Shown here: positions 9,925 through 21,315 of the stretch, one piece after another
How positions within the stretch are numbered: the first letter of the stretch is position 1
Layout: every line of letters begins with the position of its first letter
DNA from: Prochlorococcus sp. AG-409-O23
Lineage (GTDB): Bacteria > Cyanobacteriota > Cyanobacteriia > PCC-6307 > Cyanobiaceae
Reading direction: 5' to 3'
DNA length: 64,000 nt
Assembly: GCA_003215355.1 (NCBI GenBank)
Contig: QCKL01000002.1
Coordinates: 46,531-110,530, forward strand
The notes under the pieces: generated by a model
What the model saw: only the letters and a program-made list of their open reading frames with translations
Databases searched by the model: none
What the model was told of the DNA's origin: nothing
Made by a program: the position numbers and the translations under genes

Positions 9925-10884
9925 TTAATTGAGTCCTAGAACAGGCGCTAGAGCTAGTCCAATACTCATACCTAAACCATTGAGCGCTTGAAATCGCAAT
10001 GCTAAAAACTTACTTCCACTTATTAATTCAGGATGATTGTGATGTTTTTTGAGTAAACGTATTAATTTCATCGCCGAAGGTAAACCAATGGCCCCCAGCA
10101 AAGTGCTGATAGGCCAAGCCCCTTGCATCACAGGAATCCATTCCAGTGCAATTGTTAGCACTATTAACCATGGCACCAATGCGGCTGCCCTTTGAGTCCC
10201 TAAGCGGACCAATGGTGATTTTTTGCCATGAGCGGCATCTTCAGCTACTTGGTGAAAATGTGAACAGAAAAGGACCAGTGTTGTGGCTAGGGCTGGACCT
10301 GCTCCAAGTGTTGTTGCTGTCGCCCAGGGAATACCGGAATTGCTAGATACGCTTGGCGAAAGGACTAATAAGGCAGCAGCAGTTGCAAAAGGACCAAAGG
10401 CAAGCCAGCAAAGAGGCTCTCCTAATCCTTGGTAACCAAGTCGAAACGGTGGCCCTTGATATAGATAACCAAGACAACAACTTCCTAAAACTAAGAAAAA
10501 TACTGCTGAATTGCTTCTCAAGGCCAACCAGAGAATGAGCAGCAATCCCAAAAGAAGTACGACATATGCCATGCGTTGAATAGGCTGCCGTCTTCCAAGA
10601 AGGGCGACTACTGAATGAGGCTTTGCAAAAGTATCTACCCCAGTATCTGCGTCAAATAAGTCATTCGTTAGGTTCTCCCATAGCAAAAGCATGACCGAAG
10701 CCAAAAGGAAGCCGATTAATTGGTCCATGCGAACTACTTGACCTGTCCCGTGCTTCCATCCAGCCGCTAAAAGTACTGGCATGACTGCGACTGAGTACAA
10801 CGGCCATTTGATTGCGGCCTTCCAAAGCTTGCGTCTGTTGGCTTCGGAGGAGTAAAGGGATGCAACAGCCTGTTGGTCTTGCAT
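9925..10884 (-). CDS. menA: 1,4-dihydroxy-2-naphthoate phytyltransferase (UbiA family)
   Basis: NLTNDLFDADTGVD prenyltransferase motif, multiple TM segments, operon with menC/menE. Track ORF extends to 10923; MQDQQAV at 10884 is a likely start. Confidence 0.87.
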   Translation of the reverse strand: MQDQQAVASLYSSEANRRKLWKAAIKWPLYSVAVMPVLLAAGWKHGTGQVVRMDQLIGFLLASVMLLLWENLTNDLFDADTGVDTFAKPHSVVALLGRRQPIQRMAYVVLLLGLLLILWLALRSNSAVFFLVLGSCCLGYLYQGPPFRLGYQGLGEPLCWLAFGPFATAAALLVLSPSVSSNSGIPWATATTLGAGPALATTLVLFCSHFHQVAEDAAHGKKSPLVRLGTQRAAALVPWLIVLTIALEWIPVMQGAWPISTLLGAIGLPSAMKLIRLLKKHHNHPELISGSKFLALRFQALNGLGMSIGLALAPVLGLN

Positions 10885-10923
10885 GGAATTAGGCCCCGTT
10901 AGTGGAGAAAACGGTTTATACAT

Positions 10924-12369
10924 TTGAACAGTTCATTTGATCGGCTCACAATTCGAATGACTGCTGGTACGAGTTTCAGCGATATTTTGACTGCAGCATC
11001 AAAGGGTTGGTGCGTGAAGAAGGGGGATGAAGGCTTTTTGAGCATGGCACTGCCTGTGCGAGAAGTTGTTGATCCACTGCATGAGTTGCATTTAATAGCT
11101 GAAGATCAGGAATTTCGTTTTATTTGGGATAGTGCTCCTGGTCTTTGTATAGCGGCAGCAGGCCAATGCCAAAAATTGGATTTAGCTGGCCCTCGGAGAT
11201 TTGAGCTTGCTCAGAGATTTAGTGACGCTACGTTTGCTCGTCTGAATGATGTAAGCCCTGAAGCACCAGATCAGGCACGCCCTCGAATTTTGTTTGCATT
11301 CTCATTCTTTGAACAAGAGTCAGAAAGATTAAGAACTTTAGGTGCTCCTTCTGCTGTTCAAGCGTTACTCCCTAGATGGCAATTAACACGTCAAGGAAGT
11401 ATTAGTTGGCTGCGTCTTAATGGAGTAGCTACCGATGAGGCAGAAGCAAGAGAACTTGCTGAACAGTTATGGTTAATGCGTGAACGCTTATGTAATAAAT
11501 CTGCTCCATGGAAATCTATTGGGGCCATTAATTTTTCAGGGCTTTCAGCTGATCAGAAATGGCAGGATTGTTATAAGCCAGGTTTAAGTAGAGGAATTGA
11601 CTTAGTTAATAGCGGCATCCTTGACAAATTGGTTTTAGCTGTTCGGCAGTCAATTTTGCTTGAAGATGCATTAGACCCTCTCGCGATGCTTTTGCGCCTG
11701 AGGAAGCAACAAGCAGGCAGTTGTCGTTTCTTATGGCAGCGTCAACAAGATGATTCTTTTTTTGGCGCCTCACCAGAAAGATTGATTTCTTTACGAAGTG
11801 GATTTTTGCGCAGTGATGCTCTTGCAGGAACTACGTGTCTTAATCAAGATTACGACTCCCTTCTTAGATCTGAAAAAGATTTGAGAGAGCATGAGTTAGT
11901 TGTTGGATCAATTACCAATCAACTATTGGGTCAAGGATTGCTCCCAAGAAGACCAAGAAAACCTCAATTGGCACGACATGGCCATCTTGTGCATTTGCAC
12001 ACTCCAATTACTGCTGATGCTCAAGGGAAACAGCCTTTGCACTTGGCGGATGCATTGCATCCCACTCCAGCAGTTGCAGGTTTACCTCGTAGAGACGCTA
12101 TGAAGTGGATAAGGACTCTTGAAAGATTTGAGCGAGGAGGCTATGCAGCTCCTATGGGCTGGATAGATAGTGTTGGAAATGCAGAGTTCAGAGTTGCGAT
12201 ACGTTGTGGCAAGTTAATTGGTAAGAAGCTTGAATTAACCGCTGGAGCTGGTCTTGTGAGAGGCTCCATTGCTGAGAGAGAATTGCAAGAAGTTGGGATG
12301 AAGCTTTCAGTCCTTGCCAATCAACTTGACCTTCAACCAAATTCATCAATTAAACAAGTTATAACTTGA
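10924..12369 (+). CDS. menF: Isochorismate synthase
   Basis: Chorismate-binding motifs [46 protein letters not shown]. Confidence 0.92.
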   Translation: MNSSFDRLTIRMTAGTSFSDILTAASKGWCVKKGDEGFLSMALPVREVVDPLHELHLIAEDQEFRFIWDSAPGLCIAAAGQCQKLDLAGPRRFELAQRFSDATFARLNDVSPEAPDQARPRILFAFSFFEQESERLRTLGAPSAVQALLPRWQLTRQGSISWLRLNGVATDEAEARELAEQLWLMRERLCNKSAPWKSIGAINFSGLSADQKWQDCYKPGLSRGIDLVNSGILDKLVLAVRQSILLEDALDPLAMLLRLRKQQAGSCRFLWQRQQDDSFFGASPERLISLRSGFLRSDALAGTTCLNQDYDSLLRSEKDLREHELVVGSITNQLLGQGLLPRRPRKPQLARHGHLVHLHTPITADAQGKQPLHLADALHPTPAVAGLPRRDAMKWIRTLERFERGGYAAPMGWIDSVGNAEFRVAIRCGKLIGKKLELTAGAGLVRGSIAERELQEVGMKLSVLANQLDLQPNSSIKQVIT

Positions 12370-13259
12370 TCTGCCAAAGGAATAGCCATAAGCCTTTCAA
12401 CTTCTCGAATACCTGTAGGGCTAGTGACATTGATTTCACTCAACATGCCTCCTATTACATCTATTCCAACGAAAAAGAGCCCTTGATCTTTCAAGGAAGG
12501 TGCAAGCTCATTACATATTTCATACTCTCGATCTGAAAGTGTGGTTGCTTCAGGTTCTCCACCTAAAGCAAGATTGCTTCTGAAATCTCCTGACTTCGGG
12601 CGACGATTAACAGCTCCAAGGGGCTTCCCATTCACTAGGAGAATTCTTTTGTCTCCTTTTGATACTGCTGGAAGGAATTGCTGCATCATCACAGGTAGTT
12701 GTTCTTGATTAGTCACTAATTCCAGCAAAGCTTCTAGACCTGGCGCTGCTTTGGCGACCCTAATAACTCCTTGACCGCCTTTGCCTCCCAGTGGTTTTAA
12801 AACTACTTCTCCTTGTTCGCGAGCGAAGGCTGAGAGTTCCTCGACTCTGCTTGCCACAAGAGTAGGGGCCATTAATTTGCTGAAACGCAGGGCCCCGAGC
12901 TTTTCATTCCAAGCTCTTAAAGATGCTGGCTTGTTGAGAATGAGTACACCATCCCTTTCTGCTACCTCAAGCAAATGGGTTGCGTAAAGGAACGCTTCGT
13001 CAACAGGAGGATCCTTCCTCATCCATATGCAGGTGAAATCAGCCAGTGGTCTGCTTTGAGGTTCCTTCACATTGATCCAGGGCTCTGGGGATACAGGCCT
13101 AGCAACAACCCATGCTTTTTCGCCTCTGGCTTGCAGATCTGAGGGTGTACAAACCCAAACCTCGATTGAGGCTCTTTGGGCGGCTTGCATTAATGCCGCT
13201 GAGGAATCTTTCTTAGGATTTATCTGCTCAATAGGGTCGAGTACGAAAAGCTGTTTCAT
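12333..13259 (-). CDS. gshB: Glutathione synthetase
   Basis: [38 protein letters not shown]. Confidence 0.95.
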   Translation of the reverse strand: MKQLFVLDPIEQINPKKDSSAALMQAAQRASIEVWVCTPSDLQARGEKAWVVARPVSPEPWINVKEPQSRPLADFTCIWMRKDPPVDEAFLYATHLLEVAERDGVLILNKPASLRAWNEKLGALRFSKLMAPTLVASRVEELSAFAREQGEVVLKPLGGKGGQGVIRVAKAAPGLEALLELVTNQEQLPVMMQQFLPAVSKGDKRILLVNGKPLGAVNRRPKSGDFRSNLALGGEPEATTLSDREYEICNELAPSLKDQGLFFVGIDVIGGMLSEINVTSPTGIREVERLMAIPLADQVITCLIDEFG

Positions 13260-13263
13260 GGGT

Positions 13264-13527
13264 TTAGTTGGCGAGGCCTAAAAGATCATCTAGTTGCTGA
13301 GCTTGTTCAAGTGCATAGAGCTCATCGCAGCCACCAATGCTTTCGTCATTGATAAAGATTTGGGGCACTGAAGTACGTCCGTGCGCTTTTTCGCTCATTG
13401 CGGCACGTCCTACTTGGTCACCATCAATCTTGTGCTCAAAATATTTGATTCCCTTTTTCTCAAGAAGGGCTTTTGCTCGGATGCAGAAGGGGCAATACTG
13501 CCAGGTGTAGATCTCAACTTTTGCCAT
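13264..13527 (-). CDS. grxC: Glutaredoxin 3 type
   Basis: [41 protein letters not shown]. Start set to 13527; the track's upstream extension is not family-like. Confidence 0.93.
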   Translation of the reverse strand: MAKVEIYTWQYCPFCIRAKALLEKKGIKYFEHKIDGDQVGRAAMSEKAHGRTSVPQIFINDESIGGCDELYALEQAQQLDDLLGLAN

Positions 13528-13606
13528 TGAGCAATGATTAATTGATGATGATCTTATGCAGGCTTGTTCTGCTTTAGCGTCAATCCTTTGAAGGGACTTA
13601 TCACCA

Positions 13607-14735
13607 TTGTTGGATCTTGTAGATTTCAAAAGAGACCTTTCAGTGCTCACTGATCGCCTGGGCAATGCTCAGGACTGTCTTTGACGTTCCTGCTTTAACT
13701 GCTCGCAAGAATGATCTCGAGCAACTCGCAGCTCAACCAGATTTTTGGAACGATCAGCAGAATGCTAAGAAGCAGATGCGTCTGCTGGATGAGGTAAAGG
13801 CTCAGTTGAGTCAATTGATGCGATGGAGTAAAGCGGTGGATGATGCCCAAGCAGTTATTGAGCTATATGACCTAGATCCAGATGAAGAGATGCTTGGAGA
13901 AGCTCGGTTTGGATTAGAGCAGTTGCGTCTCGAGCTAGATCGCTGGGAGCTAGAGCGCTTGCTTAGTGGCCCTTATGACAAAGAAGGAGCTGTGTTGTCT
14001 ATAAATGCAGGAGCAGGGGGAACTGACGCCCAGGATTGGGCTCAGATGCTTGTAAGGATGTATTCCCGCTGGGCAGAGGATCATGGGATGAAAGTTTCCG
14101 TAGATGAACTCTCTGAAGGGGAGGAAGCAGGAATAAAAAGCGCCACAATTGAGATTGAGGGAAGGTATGCATATGGGTATTTACAGAATGAAAAAGGAAC
14201 ACATCGTTTGGTAAGAATTTCTCCTTTCAATGCCAATGGCAAGCGTCAAACCAGCTTTGCAGGAGTTGAGGTTATGCCCAAGCTTGATGATGAGGTCGAG
14301 TTGGATATTCCTGAAAAGGACCTTGAAGTGACTACTAGTCGATCAGGAGGGGCTGGTGGTCAGAATGTAAACAAGGTGGAGACAGCGGTCCGCATTCTTC
14401 ATATCCCGACTGGCTTGGCTGTGCGATGTACTCAAGAGCGATCACAGTTGCAGAACAAGGAGAAGGCTATGGCTTTATTAAAAGCAAAGTTGATGGTTAT
14501 TGCGGAGGAACAAAGAGCTGCTGAAATTGCTGATATTCGTGGCGACATTGTGGAAGCAGCATGGGGGAATCAAATCCGAAACTATGTTTTTCATCCATAC
14601 CAAATGGTTAAAGACTTAAGGACTAATGAAGAGACAACAGATGTTCAAGGTGTGATGAATGGAGAATTAGATTCATTTATTCAGAGCTTGTTGCGTAAAG
14701 GTGTAGATCGTCCAGGCATTGATTCGGAAACCTGA
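13607..14735 (+). CDS. prfB: Peptide chain release factor 2, expressed by programmed +1 frameshift (13607..13681 joined to 13683..14735)
   Basis: Track ORF (13665..14735) lacks the RF2 N-terminus. The other frame encodes [24 protein letters not shown] ending at CTT TGA C (TGA 13682-13684), and shifting +1 gives [27 protein letters not shown] motif: [20 protein letters not shown] start (13607 or 13610) is inferred. Confidence 0.92.
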
Positions 14736-14745
14736 TTTAAATCCA

Positions 14746-14937
14746 ATGACAACTGATTCAACCACTAAGCAGAAAGCTACTAATCAGCTACCACCTCCAA
14801 GCTTTGTCAAATTGGCAATGCGAAACATGGTAAGGAAAGGCGGGCAGAGTCTTTTTCATTTTGGTTTAACAGCAATTGGTTTGATTGGCTTCATTTTGCT
14901 AATTGCTTGGTTTGGAAGGCCAACGCTCCCTCATTAA
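14746..14937 (+). CDS. Small membrane protein, DUF3188-like
   Basis: 63 aa with one hydrophobic segment (LTAIGLIGFILLIAWFG), immediately downstream of prfB. Confidence 0.6.
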   Translation: MTTDSTTKQKATNQLPPPSFVKLAMRNMVRKGGQSLFHFGLTAIGLIGFILLIAWFGRPTLPH

Positions 14938-14944
14938 CGTGAGC

Positions 14945-15514
14945 ATGAATGAACAGCTACCTGACGTATTAGATCTTGAGCTAGACCTGACTTTTGAGGG
15001 TGCTTCGGAAGATATTTGTTCAGGAATTAAGGATATGCCTACTAAGTGTCGACTTACTCAGGCGGATCCTTGGCATGATGATTTAAAAGCCTGGATTCAA
15101 GTTTTACGCAGTGATTGCTCTTTAAGTTGTCCTGATGTTGTAAGAACAACTTCCTTTTTGAGTATGGGATTACAACTTACGGATGATCAAACCATCACTG
15201 CATTGAATCTCAGTTGGCGTCAGAAAAATGAAAAAACAGATGTTTTGTCATTCCCTGTCCTTGATGAAAGCATTCTCCATCCAGTAGACCAATGTGTGGA
15301 ACTGGGGGACATTGTTATTTCGGTACCCACAGCTGAACGTCAAGCGAACGAAATGCAGCATGCATTATCAAAAGAGCTTCGATGGTTGGTAAGTCATGGC
15401 CTTCTACATTTGCTGGGTTGGGATCACCCAACTTCACATCGCCTGAGTGAGATGCTTAGCTGTCAGCAGCAACTCCTTGGTTGCAACGTTAATCTTCAAT
15501 CCCATGGAGATTAA
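14945..15514 (+). CDS. ybeY: Endoribonuclease/rRNA maturation factor YbeY
   Basis: SWRQKNEKTDVLSFPV, LGDIVIS, HGLLHLLGWDH. Confidence 0.92.
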   Translation: MNEQLPDVLDLELDLTFEGASEDICSGIKDMPTKCRLTQADPWHDDLKAWIQVLRSDCSLSCPDVVRTTSFLSMGLQLTDDQTITALNLSWRQKNEKTDVLSFPVLDESILHPVDQCVELGDIVISVPTAERQANEMQHALSKELRWLVSHGLLHLLGWDHPTSHRLSEMLSCQQQLLGCNVNLQSHGD

Positions 15515-15526
15515 AAGAAGAGATTA

Positions 15527-15988
15527 TTGATGTCCCCTCCGATCACGAACTTGGTGCCCTCAAAGATCACCCCCTTTGCAAGTAATGGGCATAGAGCTTC
15601 TCGCCGGGGTGCCTGGAAAATAGCTAGTGATTTACCTGCAAGTTTTCGCTACGCCGCTCAGGGCTTGGTTTATGGCTTCTTAAGTCAGAGAAATTTTCGG
15701 ATACATGTCTTTTTAGGAATTGTTGTTTTAGGACTTGGCTTTTGGTTGGAATTGACGCCTGTCAACTTGGCAGTATTGGTTCTTACTGTGACTGCAGTCT
15801 TGGTTCTTGAGTTGCTAAATACTGCTATTGAAGCAGTCGTAGATCTTGCCATTGGCCGTCGCTTTCATTCATTAGCTCGAATTGCAAAGGATTGTGCGGC
15901 TGCGGCTGTACTTGTTGCTTCTATCAGCTCTTTGCTGATAGCAGTGCTTCTTTTGCTGCCACCCCTTTTGCTACGAATAGGGATTTAA
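15527..15988 (+). CDS. dgkA: Diacylglycerol/undecaprenol kinase
   Basis: [42 protein letters not shown]. Confidence 0.92.
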   Translation: MMSPPITNLVPSKITPFASNGHRASRRGAWKIASDLPASFRYAAQGLVYGFLSQRNFRIHVFLGIVVLGLGFWLELTPVNLAVLVLTVTAVLVLELLNTAIEAVVDLAIGRRFHSLARIAKDCAAAAVLVASISSLLIAVLLLLPPLLLRIGI

Positions 15989-16002
15989 CTCACTGCAGAT
16001 CA

Positions 16003-16599
16003 ATGCTTTTGGTTATTGACAACTACGACAGCTTTACTTTTAACCTTGTTCAGTATCTGGGCGAGTTGGCTGCAGTTCATCCAGTTGCAGCAGATGTAAG
16101 AGTAGAGCGTAATGATGCGCTTCTTTTCAGTGAGATTAAAGAACTTAAACCAGAAGCGATTCTTTTGTCCCCGGGGCCTGGAGACCCCAATCAATCTGGA
16201 GTTTGCCTCGAGATATTGGCTGAGCTTTCACCTGTTGTCCCGACTTTGGGAGTTTGTTTAGGACATCAGGCGCTTGCTCAAGTTTATGGATCTAGCGTAG
16301 TTAGAGCGCATGAATTAATGCATGGGAAAACATCTCAGGTTTTACATCATGGTGAAGGTATTTTTGCTGGACTACCTCAACCTTTAATTGCAACCAGGTA
16401 TCACAGCTTGATGGTTGACCGGGATAGCTTGCCGGACTGCTTGGAAGTTACTGCTTGGCTTGAAGACGGCACAATTATGGGTATAAGACATCGAGAGTAT
16501 TTGCACCTGCAAGGAGTGCAGTTCCATCCTGAAAGTGTTCTCACAGAATCTGGCCATCAATTACTCAGTAATTTTTTATCTATGGCTGAAATTAGCTAA
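16003..16599 (+). CDS. trpG: Anthranilate/aminodeoxychorismate synthase glutamine amidotransferase component
   Basis: [55 protein letters not shown]. Start at 16003. Confidence 0.94.
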   Translation: MLLVIDNYDSFTFNLVQYLGELAAVHPVAADVRVERNDALLFSEIKELKPEAILLSPGPGDPNQSGVCLEILAELSPVVPTLGVCLGHQALAQVYGSSVVRAHELMHGKTSQVLHHGEGIFAGLPQPLIATRYHSLMVDRDSLPDCLEVTAWLEDGTIMGIRHREYLHLQGVQFHPESVLTESGHQLLSNFLSMAEIS

Positions 16600-16636
16600 T
16601 GCACTGCTAGCTTCCACAAGCTGAAGGCTCTTTCCA

Positions 16637-17377
16637 ATGTCAGCTAAATTTCAGGTCTTCAAAATCCTCGGTCAGTTTCTTGTTTCTACCGTAGGAGTTT
16701 TTTGTTGCTCTGTTTTGCCTGCTTGCGCGGGCGGTGTTGGTATTACTAGCTATGGACACAGCTCACTCTTAATTAAAGGTGGGGGACATTCAGTGCTAAT
16801 TAACCCTTTCAAAGCTGTGGGGTGCGCATCAGGGTTGAAAGAGCCGAGGGTGAGTGCAAATGTGATTCTTGCTAGTTCTGAGCTGGCTGATGAAGGCGCC
16901 AAAGTCGCTCAAGGAAAATTTCTGGTTCAACCAGGTTCATATCGAATAGGTGGTTTAGCCCTGGAGGGTTTTACTGCTCCGCATGATCGATTGGGAGGCA
17001 GACGCTTTGGTAATGCCACGCTTTGGCAATGGACTCAGGGTGGGCTGAGATTTGCCCATCTGGGAGGTAGTGCTGCCCCTTTAACTGGAGAGGACAAGGT
17101 CTTGCTTGGACGACCAGATATTTTGATCATCGCTGTGGGTGGTGGTGCGAAGGTATACAACGGCGTGGAAGCAGCAGAAGTAGTGAGGGCTTTAAAGCCA
17201 AAGCGTGTTATACCTGTGCAATTTTCGAGAGAGGTTGAAACACCACGCAATTGTGATCAGACGGGTGTTCAACCTTTCCTTGATGCTATGCAAGGGATTG
17301 AAGTAAAAGAAGTTGGTATGTCTATTGACTTTCCTAGAAAGCTGTCCGATGAGACAGTCATCAACGTAATGCGATGA
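16637..17377 (+). CDS. Secreted/exported metallo-beta-lactamase-fold protein (UlaG-like)
   Basis: Signal-peptide-like N-terminus; ITSYGHSSLLIKGGGHSVLINPF, FAHLGGSAAPL. Confidence 0.75.
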   Translation: MSAKFQVFKILGQFLVSTVGVFCCSVLPACAGGVGITSYGHSSLLIKGGGHSVLINPFKAVGCASGLKEPRVSANVILASSELADEGAKVAQGKFLVQPGSYRIGGLALEGFTAPHDRLGGRRFGNATLWQWTQGGLRFAHLGGSAAPLTGEDKVLLGRPDILIIAVGGGAKVYNGVEAAEVVRALKPKRVIPVQFSREVETPRNCDQTGVQPFLDAMQGIEVKEVGMSIDFPRKLSDETVINVMR

Positions 17378-17378
17378 G

Positions 17379-18503
17379 CTATTTCTCCAAATGTTCATGT
17401 TTTGAGAAGGCTGCCCAGAACGTTTTCATTTGAGTGATTGTGCCAATACTTACTCTTAGTGAGTTATCTATTAGTGCCTTTCCTGTCATGTTTCTAACTA
17501 GAATACCTTCTTCTTTAAGAGCAGCTTCAATCTCATCAGGCTTTCGTTTTGGCCAGATTAGAAAGTAATTGCCTCCTCCGAGATGGTAACGAGTTCCACT
17601 ACTTATTAACTGCTTGTTAATCCAATCACGAGCATGTAAGACTTCTGCTACATAGCTATCTATAAATGCTTTGTCTTTTAATGCTGCAAAAGCTGCAGTC
17701 ACGGCAAAGCTGTTTATGTCGTAGGGACCAGTAACACGACTAATTTTTTCAATTACATCAGCATTGCCTATTGCAAACCCAATTCGCAGGCTTGCTAAGC
17801 CCGCTGTTTTGGAGAGAGATCTCAGGAGCAAAATGTTGGGTATTGAATCAAAGTCAACGAGTGGCAAGAGGCTACTCCCGCAAAACGCTTCGTAGAGCTC
17901 ATCCACTACTATTAATGTTTCAGGGGCTTCAACTGCTAACTGAAGAATCGTCTCAGCATTAAGTATGGTTCCCGTTGGATTATTTGGATTGCAAATAAGT
18001 AAAAGTTTTGGTTTGTGTTCTGTTAAAGCTGTGCGGATTTTTTTTAGGGGGAATTCAAAAGTCTCCCCTTCATAGGGAATTGCGATTATGTCCATACCTT
18101 GCATAGCGGCACAAGGTGTGTAATAGCCAAAGGTGGGTGTAGTTGTAAGGAGTCGATTGCCTCGATCACCGTAGGCATGAAAAGTTGCATGGATTGCTGC
18201 ATCGACACCATTGAAGAGCCCCACTTGCGAGGGTTTTAGGCTGACGGTGCACATGTCGGAAGAGCAGTGGTCTACGACTGCCTCTCGGAGGCCATCATAT
18301 TCTGGATAAATTGATAGATGACTATCCGGGATAGCCTTTAGAGCTGCAATGACTGAAGGACTTGGGCCGATTGTGTTTTCATTAAAGTCAAGGCGCAGGA
18401 AATCTCGTCTTCCTTCCAGTGGCGCCGTATAGGCATGCATTTGCTCTACCTCTTGACGAGGCAGTGGGGGACTAGAGGTTAGTGATTGTTGATTAGGCTT
18501 CAT
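17379..18503 (-). CDS. hisC: Histidinol-phosphate aminotransferase family
   Basis: LDFNENTIGPSPSV, ICNPNNPTGT, VVDELYEAF, LRSLSKTAGLASLRIGF. Confidence 0.85.
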   Translation of the reverse strand: MKPNQQSLTSSPPLPRQEVEQMHAYTAPLEGRRDFLRLDFNENTIGPSPSVIAALKAIPDSHLSIYPEYDGLREAVVDHCSSDMCTVSLKPSQVGLFNGVDAAIHATFHAYGDRGNRLLTTTPTFGYYTPCAAMQGMDIIAIPYEGETFEFPLKKIRTALTEHKPKLLLICNPNNPTGTILNAETILQLAVEAPETLIVVDELYEAFCGSSLLPLVDFDSIPNILLLRSLSKTAGLASLRIGFAIGNADVIEKISRVTGPYDINSFAVTAAFAALKDKAFIDSYVAEVLHARDWINKQLISSGTRYHLGGGNYFLIWPKRKPDEIEAALKEEGILVRNMTGKALIDNSLRVSIGTITQMKTFWAAFSKHEHLEK

Positions 18504-20314
18504 TACATCCTATCCAGTGTTGGGATGCCAAGTAAGCTCATGCCTAGCTTGAGTGTATTGGCGGTAAGTCGACATAAGACCAGCCTGGAGCTTTTATATG
18601 GCTCACTAGCTTTTAAAATGGGTAGATGATCATAAAAACGATTGAAGACTTGGCTAAGTTCAAATAAATAATTGCAAAGACGATTTGGCAGTAATTCCTC
18701 TTCGACTTCTACGATCACTTCATCGAATTTAAGTATCTCTCTCACAAGATCCCATTCTTTGTGTTCACTGAACTTCAGCTCATTATCAAAATTATTCAAG
18801 TCTCCTCCTTTTCTAGCTATGCCTGCGATACGGACTAACGCATAGAGAAGGTAGGGCGCTGTATTGCCTTGTAGTGCGAGCATTCGATCAAAGCTGAATT
18901 GATAATTAGTGATTCTGTTTTGACTTAGATCGGCATATTTCACTGCTGCAAGGCCTATTGCCTTGGATACTTTTTCAATGAACTCTTTGCTCTCTTGACG
19001 TCCCTCTTCATTTAGTCGCCTTTGAAGGTCTGCCTTAGACCTTCTGATGGCTTCATGTAAAAGTTCACTTAGGCGAACAGTTTCTCCTGAACGAGTCTTG
19101 AGCTTTTTCCCATCTTCTCCTTGGACGAGCCCAAATGGTACATGTTCCATTCGACCTCCTTTGGGGATCCAATTTGCACGCTGCGCTATTTGAAAGACCC
19201 CTCGAAAATGATTAGCCTGACCGGCATCGGTTACGTAGATCAAACGATGTGCTCCGTCTCCTGATGGGGGAGTATTAAAGCGGTAACGAATAGCGGCAAG
19301 GTCAGTTGTTGCGTAATTGAACCCGCCGTCACTTTTCTGAACAATTACTGGAAGTGGTTTGCCATCTTTCCCATTTATGTCGTTAAGAAACACACATTTA
19401 GCACCATTATCGACGACCAGAAGGCCTGATGATTCAAGCTCTTCAATGATGTCGGGTAAAAATTGGTTATAGAATGACTCCCCACGCTCGCTAAGTCGAA
19501 TATCAAGAAGGTCATATATCTTTTGAAATTCTTTGCGAGATTGGCTGCAGAGTAATTCCCATGCGTTTAGGGAGAGTTGATTACCACTTTGAAGTTTAAC
19601 TACCTCCTCTCTTGAGTCTGCTTGAAAAACCTCATCTTGGTCAAAGCGCCTTTTTGCTTGACGATAGAAGTTCACAAGATCTCCGAGGTCTACAACATTC
19701 TCTTTAGTTAAGGCTTCTGGAGCAGCCTGCTTTAGGTACTTGATAAGCATGCCGAATTGTGTCCCCCAGTCACCAACATGGTTAAGCCGTAGTACAGGGT
19801 GACCTCGAAATTCGAGCACACGAGCGATCGAATCACCAATAATCGTGGAACGTAGATGGCCTACGTGCATTTCCTTGGCGATATTTGGGCTAGAGAAATC
19901 AACTATTACTGGCGCAAGCGTTTGCTCATTCCCATTACTCCTGACTAGTGGGACACCAAGACGTTCATCTTGAAGACGGGCTTGTATTTCTTGAGTCAGG
20001 CATTCTGTTCGAATAGTTAGGTTGATAAAACCAGGGCCTGCAATTTCTGGAGGCTCGCAAATCCCTAAGAAGTCTTCATCGTTTTCTAGTTGGGCAATTA
20101 TCGCTAAGGCAATTTCTCGAGGTGGTTGCTTTAGATGCTTAGCAAGAGAAAGAGCACCGTTGATTTGGAAGTCACCGTATTCAGGCTTGCTTGCTGATAC
20201 AAGTTGTGCATTAAGTGGTGCCCCAGATATTCGTGCAGCCTTTGATGCTTCAGGGAATGCTCTCTCGAGGGCGCCTAGAAGTTGTGCTCCAAGTGAACTG
20301 GACAGATTAAGCAT
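18503..20314 (-). CDS. argS: Arginyl-tRNA synthetase
   Basis: [25 protein letters not shown] (HIGH), [17 protein letters not shown] (KMSK-like). Confidence 0.97.
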   Translation of the reverse strand: MLNLSSSLGAQLLGALERAFPEASKAARISGAPLNAQLVSASKPEYGDFQINGALSLAKHLKQPPREIALAIIAQLENDEDFLGICEPPEIAGPGFINLTIRTECLTQEIQARLQDERLGVPLVRSNGNEQTLAPVIVDFSSPNIAKEMHVGHLRSTIIGDSIARVLEFRGHPVLRLNHVGDWGTQFGMLIKYLKQAAPEALTKENVVDLGDLVNFYRQAKRRFDQDEVFQADSREEVVKLQSGNQLSLNAWELLCSQSRKEFQKIYDLLDIRLSERGESFYNQFLPDIIEELESSGLLVVDNGAKCVFLNDINGKDGKPLPVIVQKSDGGFNYATTDLAAIRYRFNTPPSGDGAHRLIYVTDAGQANHFRGVFQIAQRANWIPKGGRMEHVPFGLVQGEDGKKLKTRSGETVRLSELLHEAIRRSKADLQRRLNEEGRQESKEFIEKVSKAIGLAAVKYADLSQNRITNYQFSFDRMLALQGNTAPYLLYALVRIAGIARKGGDLNNFDNELKFSEHKEWDLVREILKFDEVIVEVEEELLPNRLCNYLFELSQVFNRFYDHLPILKASEPYKSSRLVLCRLTANTLKLGMSLLGIPTLDRM

Positions 20315-20371
20315 TGGTTCTAATTGGCCGCTGACTGATTTCTGGGAATTTGATCATTTTTAGTTGGCGCA

Positions 20372-21244
20372 TTAACTAGTGAGTTCGAAACGCATACTGA
20401 AGTCGATCCATGAACTTTTTGTTATAGGAGCACTTGTGGAGATTAAATCCACTCCTGTGGCTGCGTAGGCTTTTAAATCCATAGGATCTACTCCAGAGGC
20501 TTCAAGCACAATTTTGTTAGAACCTCGATGCTGGGCTTCATTTGAAGCCAACTCCCGTAAGTCAGGGACCAAATTATGAAGCACCTCGGGAGAGATTTCA
20601 TCCAAAAGAATTCCGTCTGCTCCTGCTAGTAGTGCTTCCTTCGCTTGTTCTGGAGTCTCAGCTTCTACGATTATTCGTGTAGGCCATGGCGCTGTTTTGC
20701 GCACAGCCTGAACTGCAGTATCAATATCGTTGACCCAAGCGAGGTGATTTTCTTTAAGCATCGCTGCATCATCCAGGCCAAGTCGATGATTTATTCCACC
20801 ACCACATCGCACCGCATATTTTTCTAGAATGCGAAGTCCCGGTGTTGTTTTGCGAGTATCAGCAAGGCGGACTCCCGTTCCTTCTAGCATTGCAACTAGA
20901 GCCGCTGTAGACGTGGCAATGCCAGAAAGATGCATGGCTAAATTTAAGGCTGTCCGCTCTCCTGCTAAGAGACTTTTTCTAGGACCGTTCAGCTTTAAAA
21001 GTTTTTGATTGGCTTCGAAATGTGCGCCATCATTAATTAGTAATTGAATTTCGACAGAATCATCGAGTCGTTGGAAAAGACGTTCTACTAGGCCCCCACC
21101 ACAAAAGACACCCTTTTGTTTTGCAATCCATTGAGCAGAACCATAGGAGTTCCCAAGTAAAACACTGGTCAGGTCACCGCGCCCTAGGTCTTCATCTAGC
21201 CATGCATCCAGAAGGTGATTAAGTGAAGGAGTGTTGAGATCCAA
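20372..21244 (-). CDS. nadC: Nicotinate-nucleotide pyrophosphorylase (quinolinate PRTase)
   Basis: DEDLGRGDLTS, LADTRKTTPGLRILEKYAVRCGGGINHRLGL. Confidence 0.96.
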   Translation of the reverse strand: MDLNTPSLNHLLDAWLDEDLGRGDLTSVLLGNSYGSAQWIAKQKGVFCGGGLVERLFQRLDDSVEIQLLINDGAHFEANQKLLKLNGPRKSLLAGERTALNLAMHLSGIATSTAALVAMLEGTGVRLADTRKTTPGLRILEKYAVRCGGGINHRLGLDDAAMLKENHLAWVNDIDTAVQAVRKTAPWPTRIIVEAETPEQAKEALLAGADGILLDEISPEVLHNLVPDLRELASNEAQHRGSNKIVLEASGVDPMDLKAYAATGVDLISTSAPITKSSWIDFSMRFELTS

Positions 21245-21315
21245 GTTGCTCTAGCAGCAGAAAGCTTTATAGATGAGCCTATGCAGATAAGGGCAGGAGA
21301 GCCAATATCGTGACC

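Noticed and set aside
15921-15941. CTATCAGC-TCTTT-GCTGATAG hairpin
   Set aside because: Lies inside the dgkA coding region with no U-tract; likely incidental.
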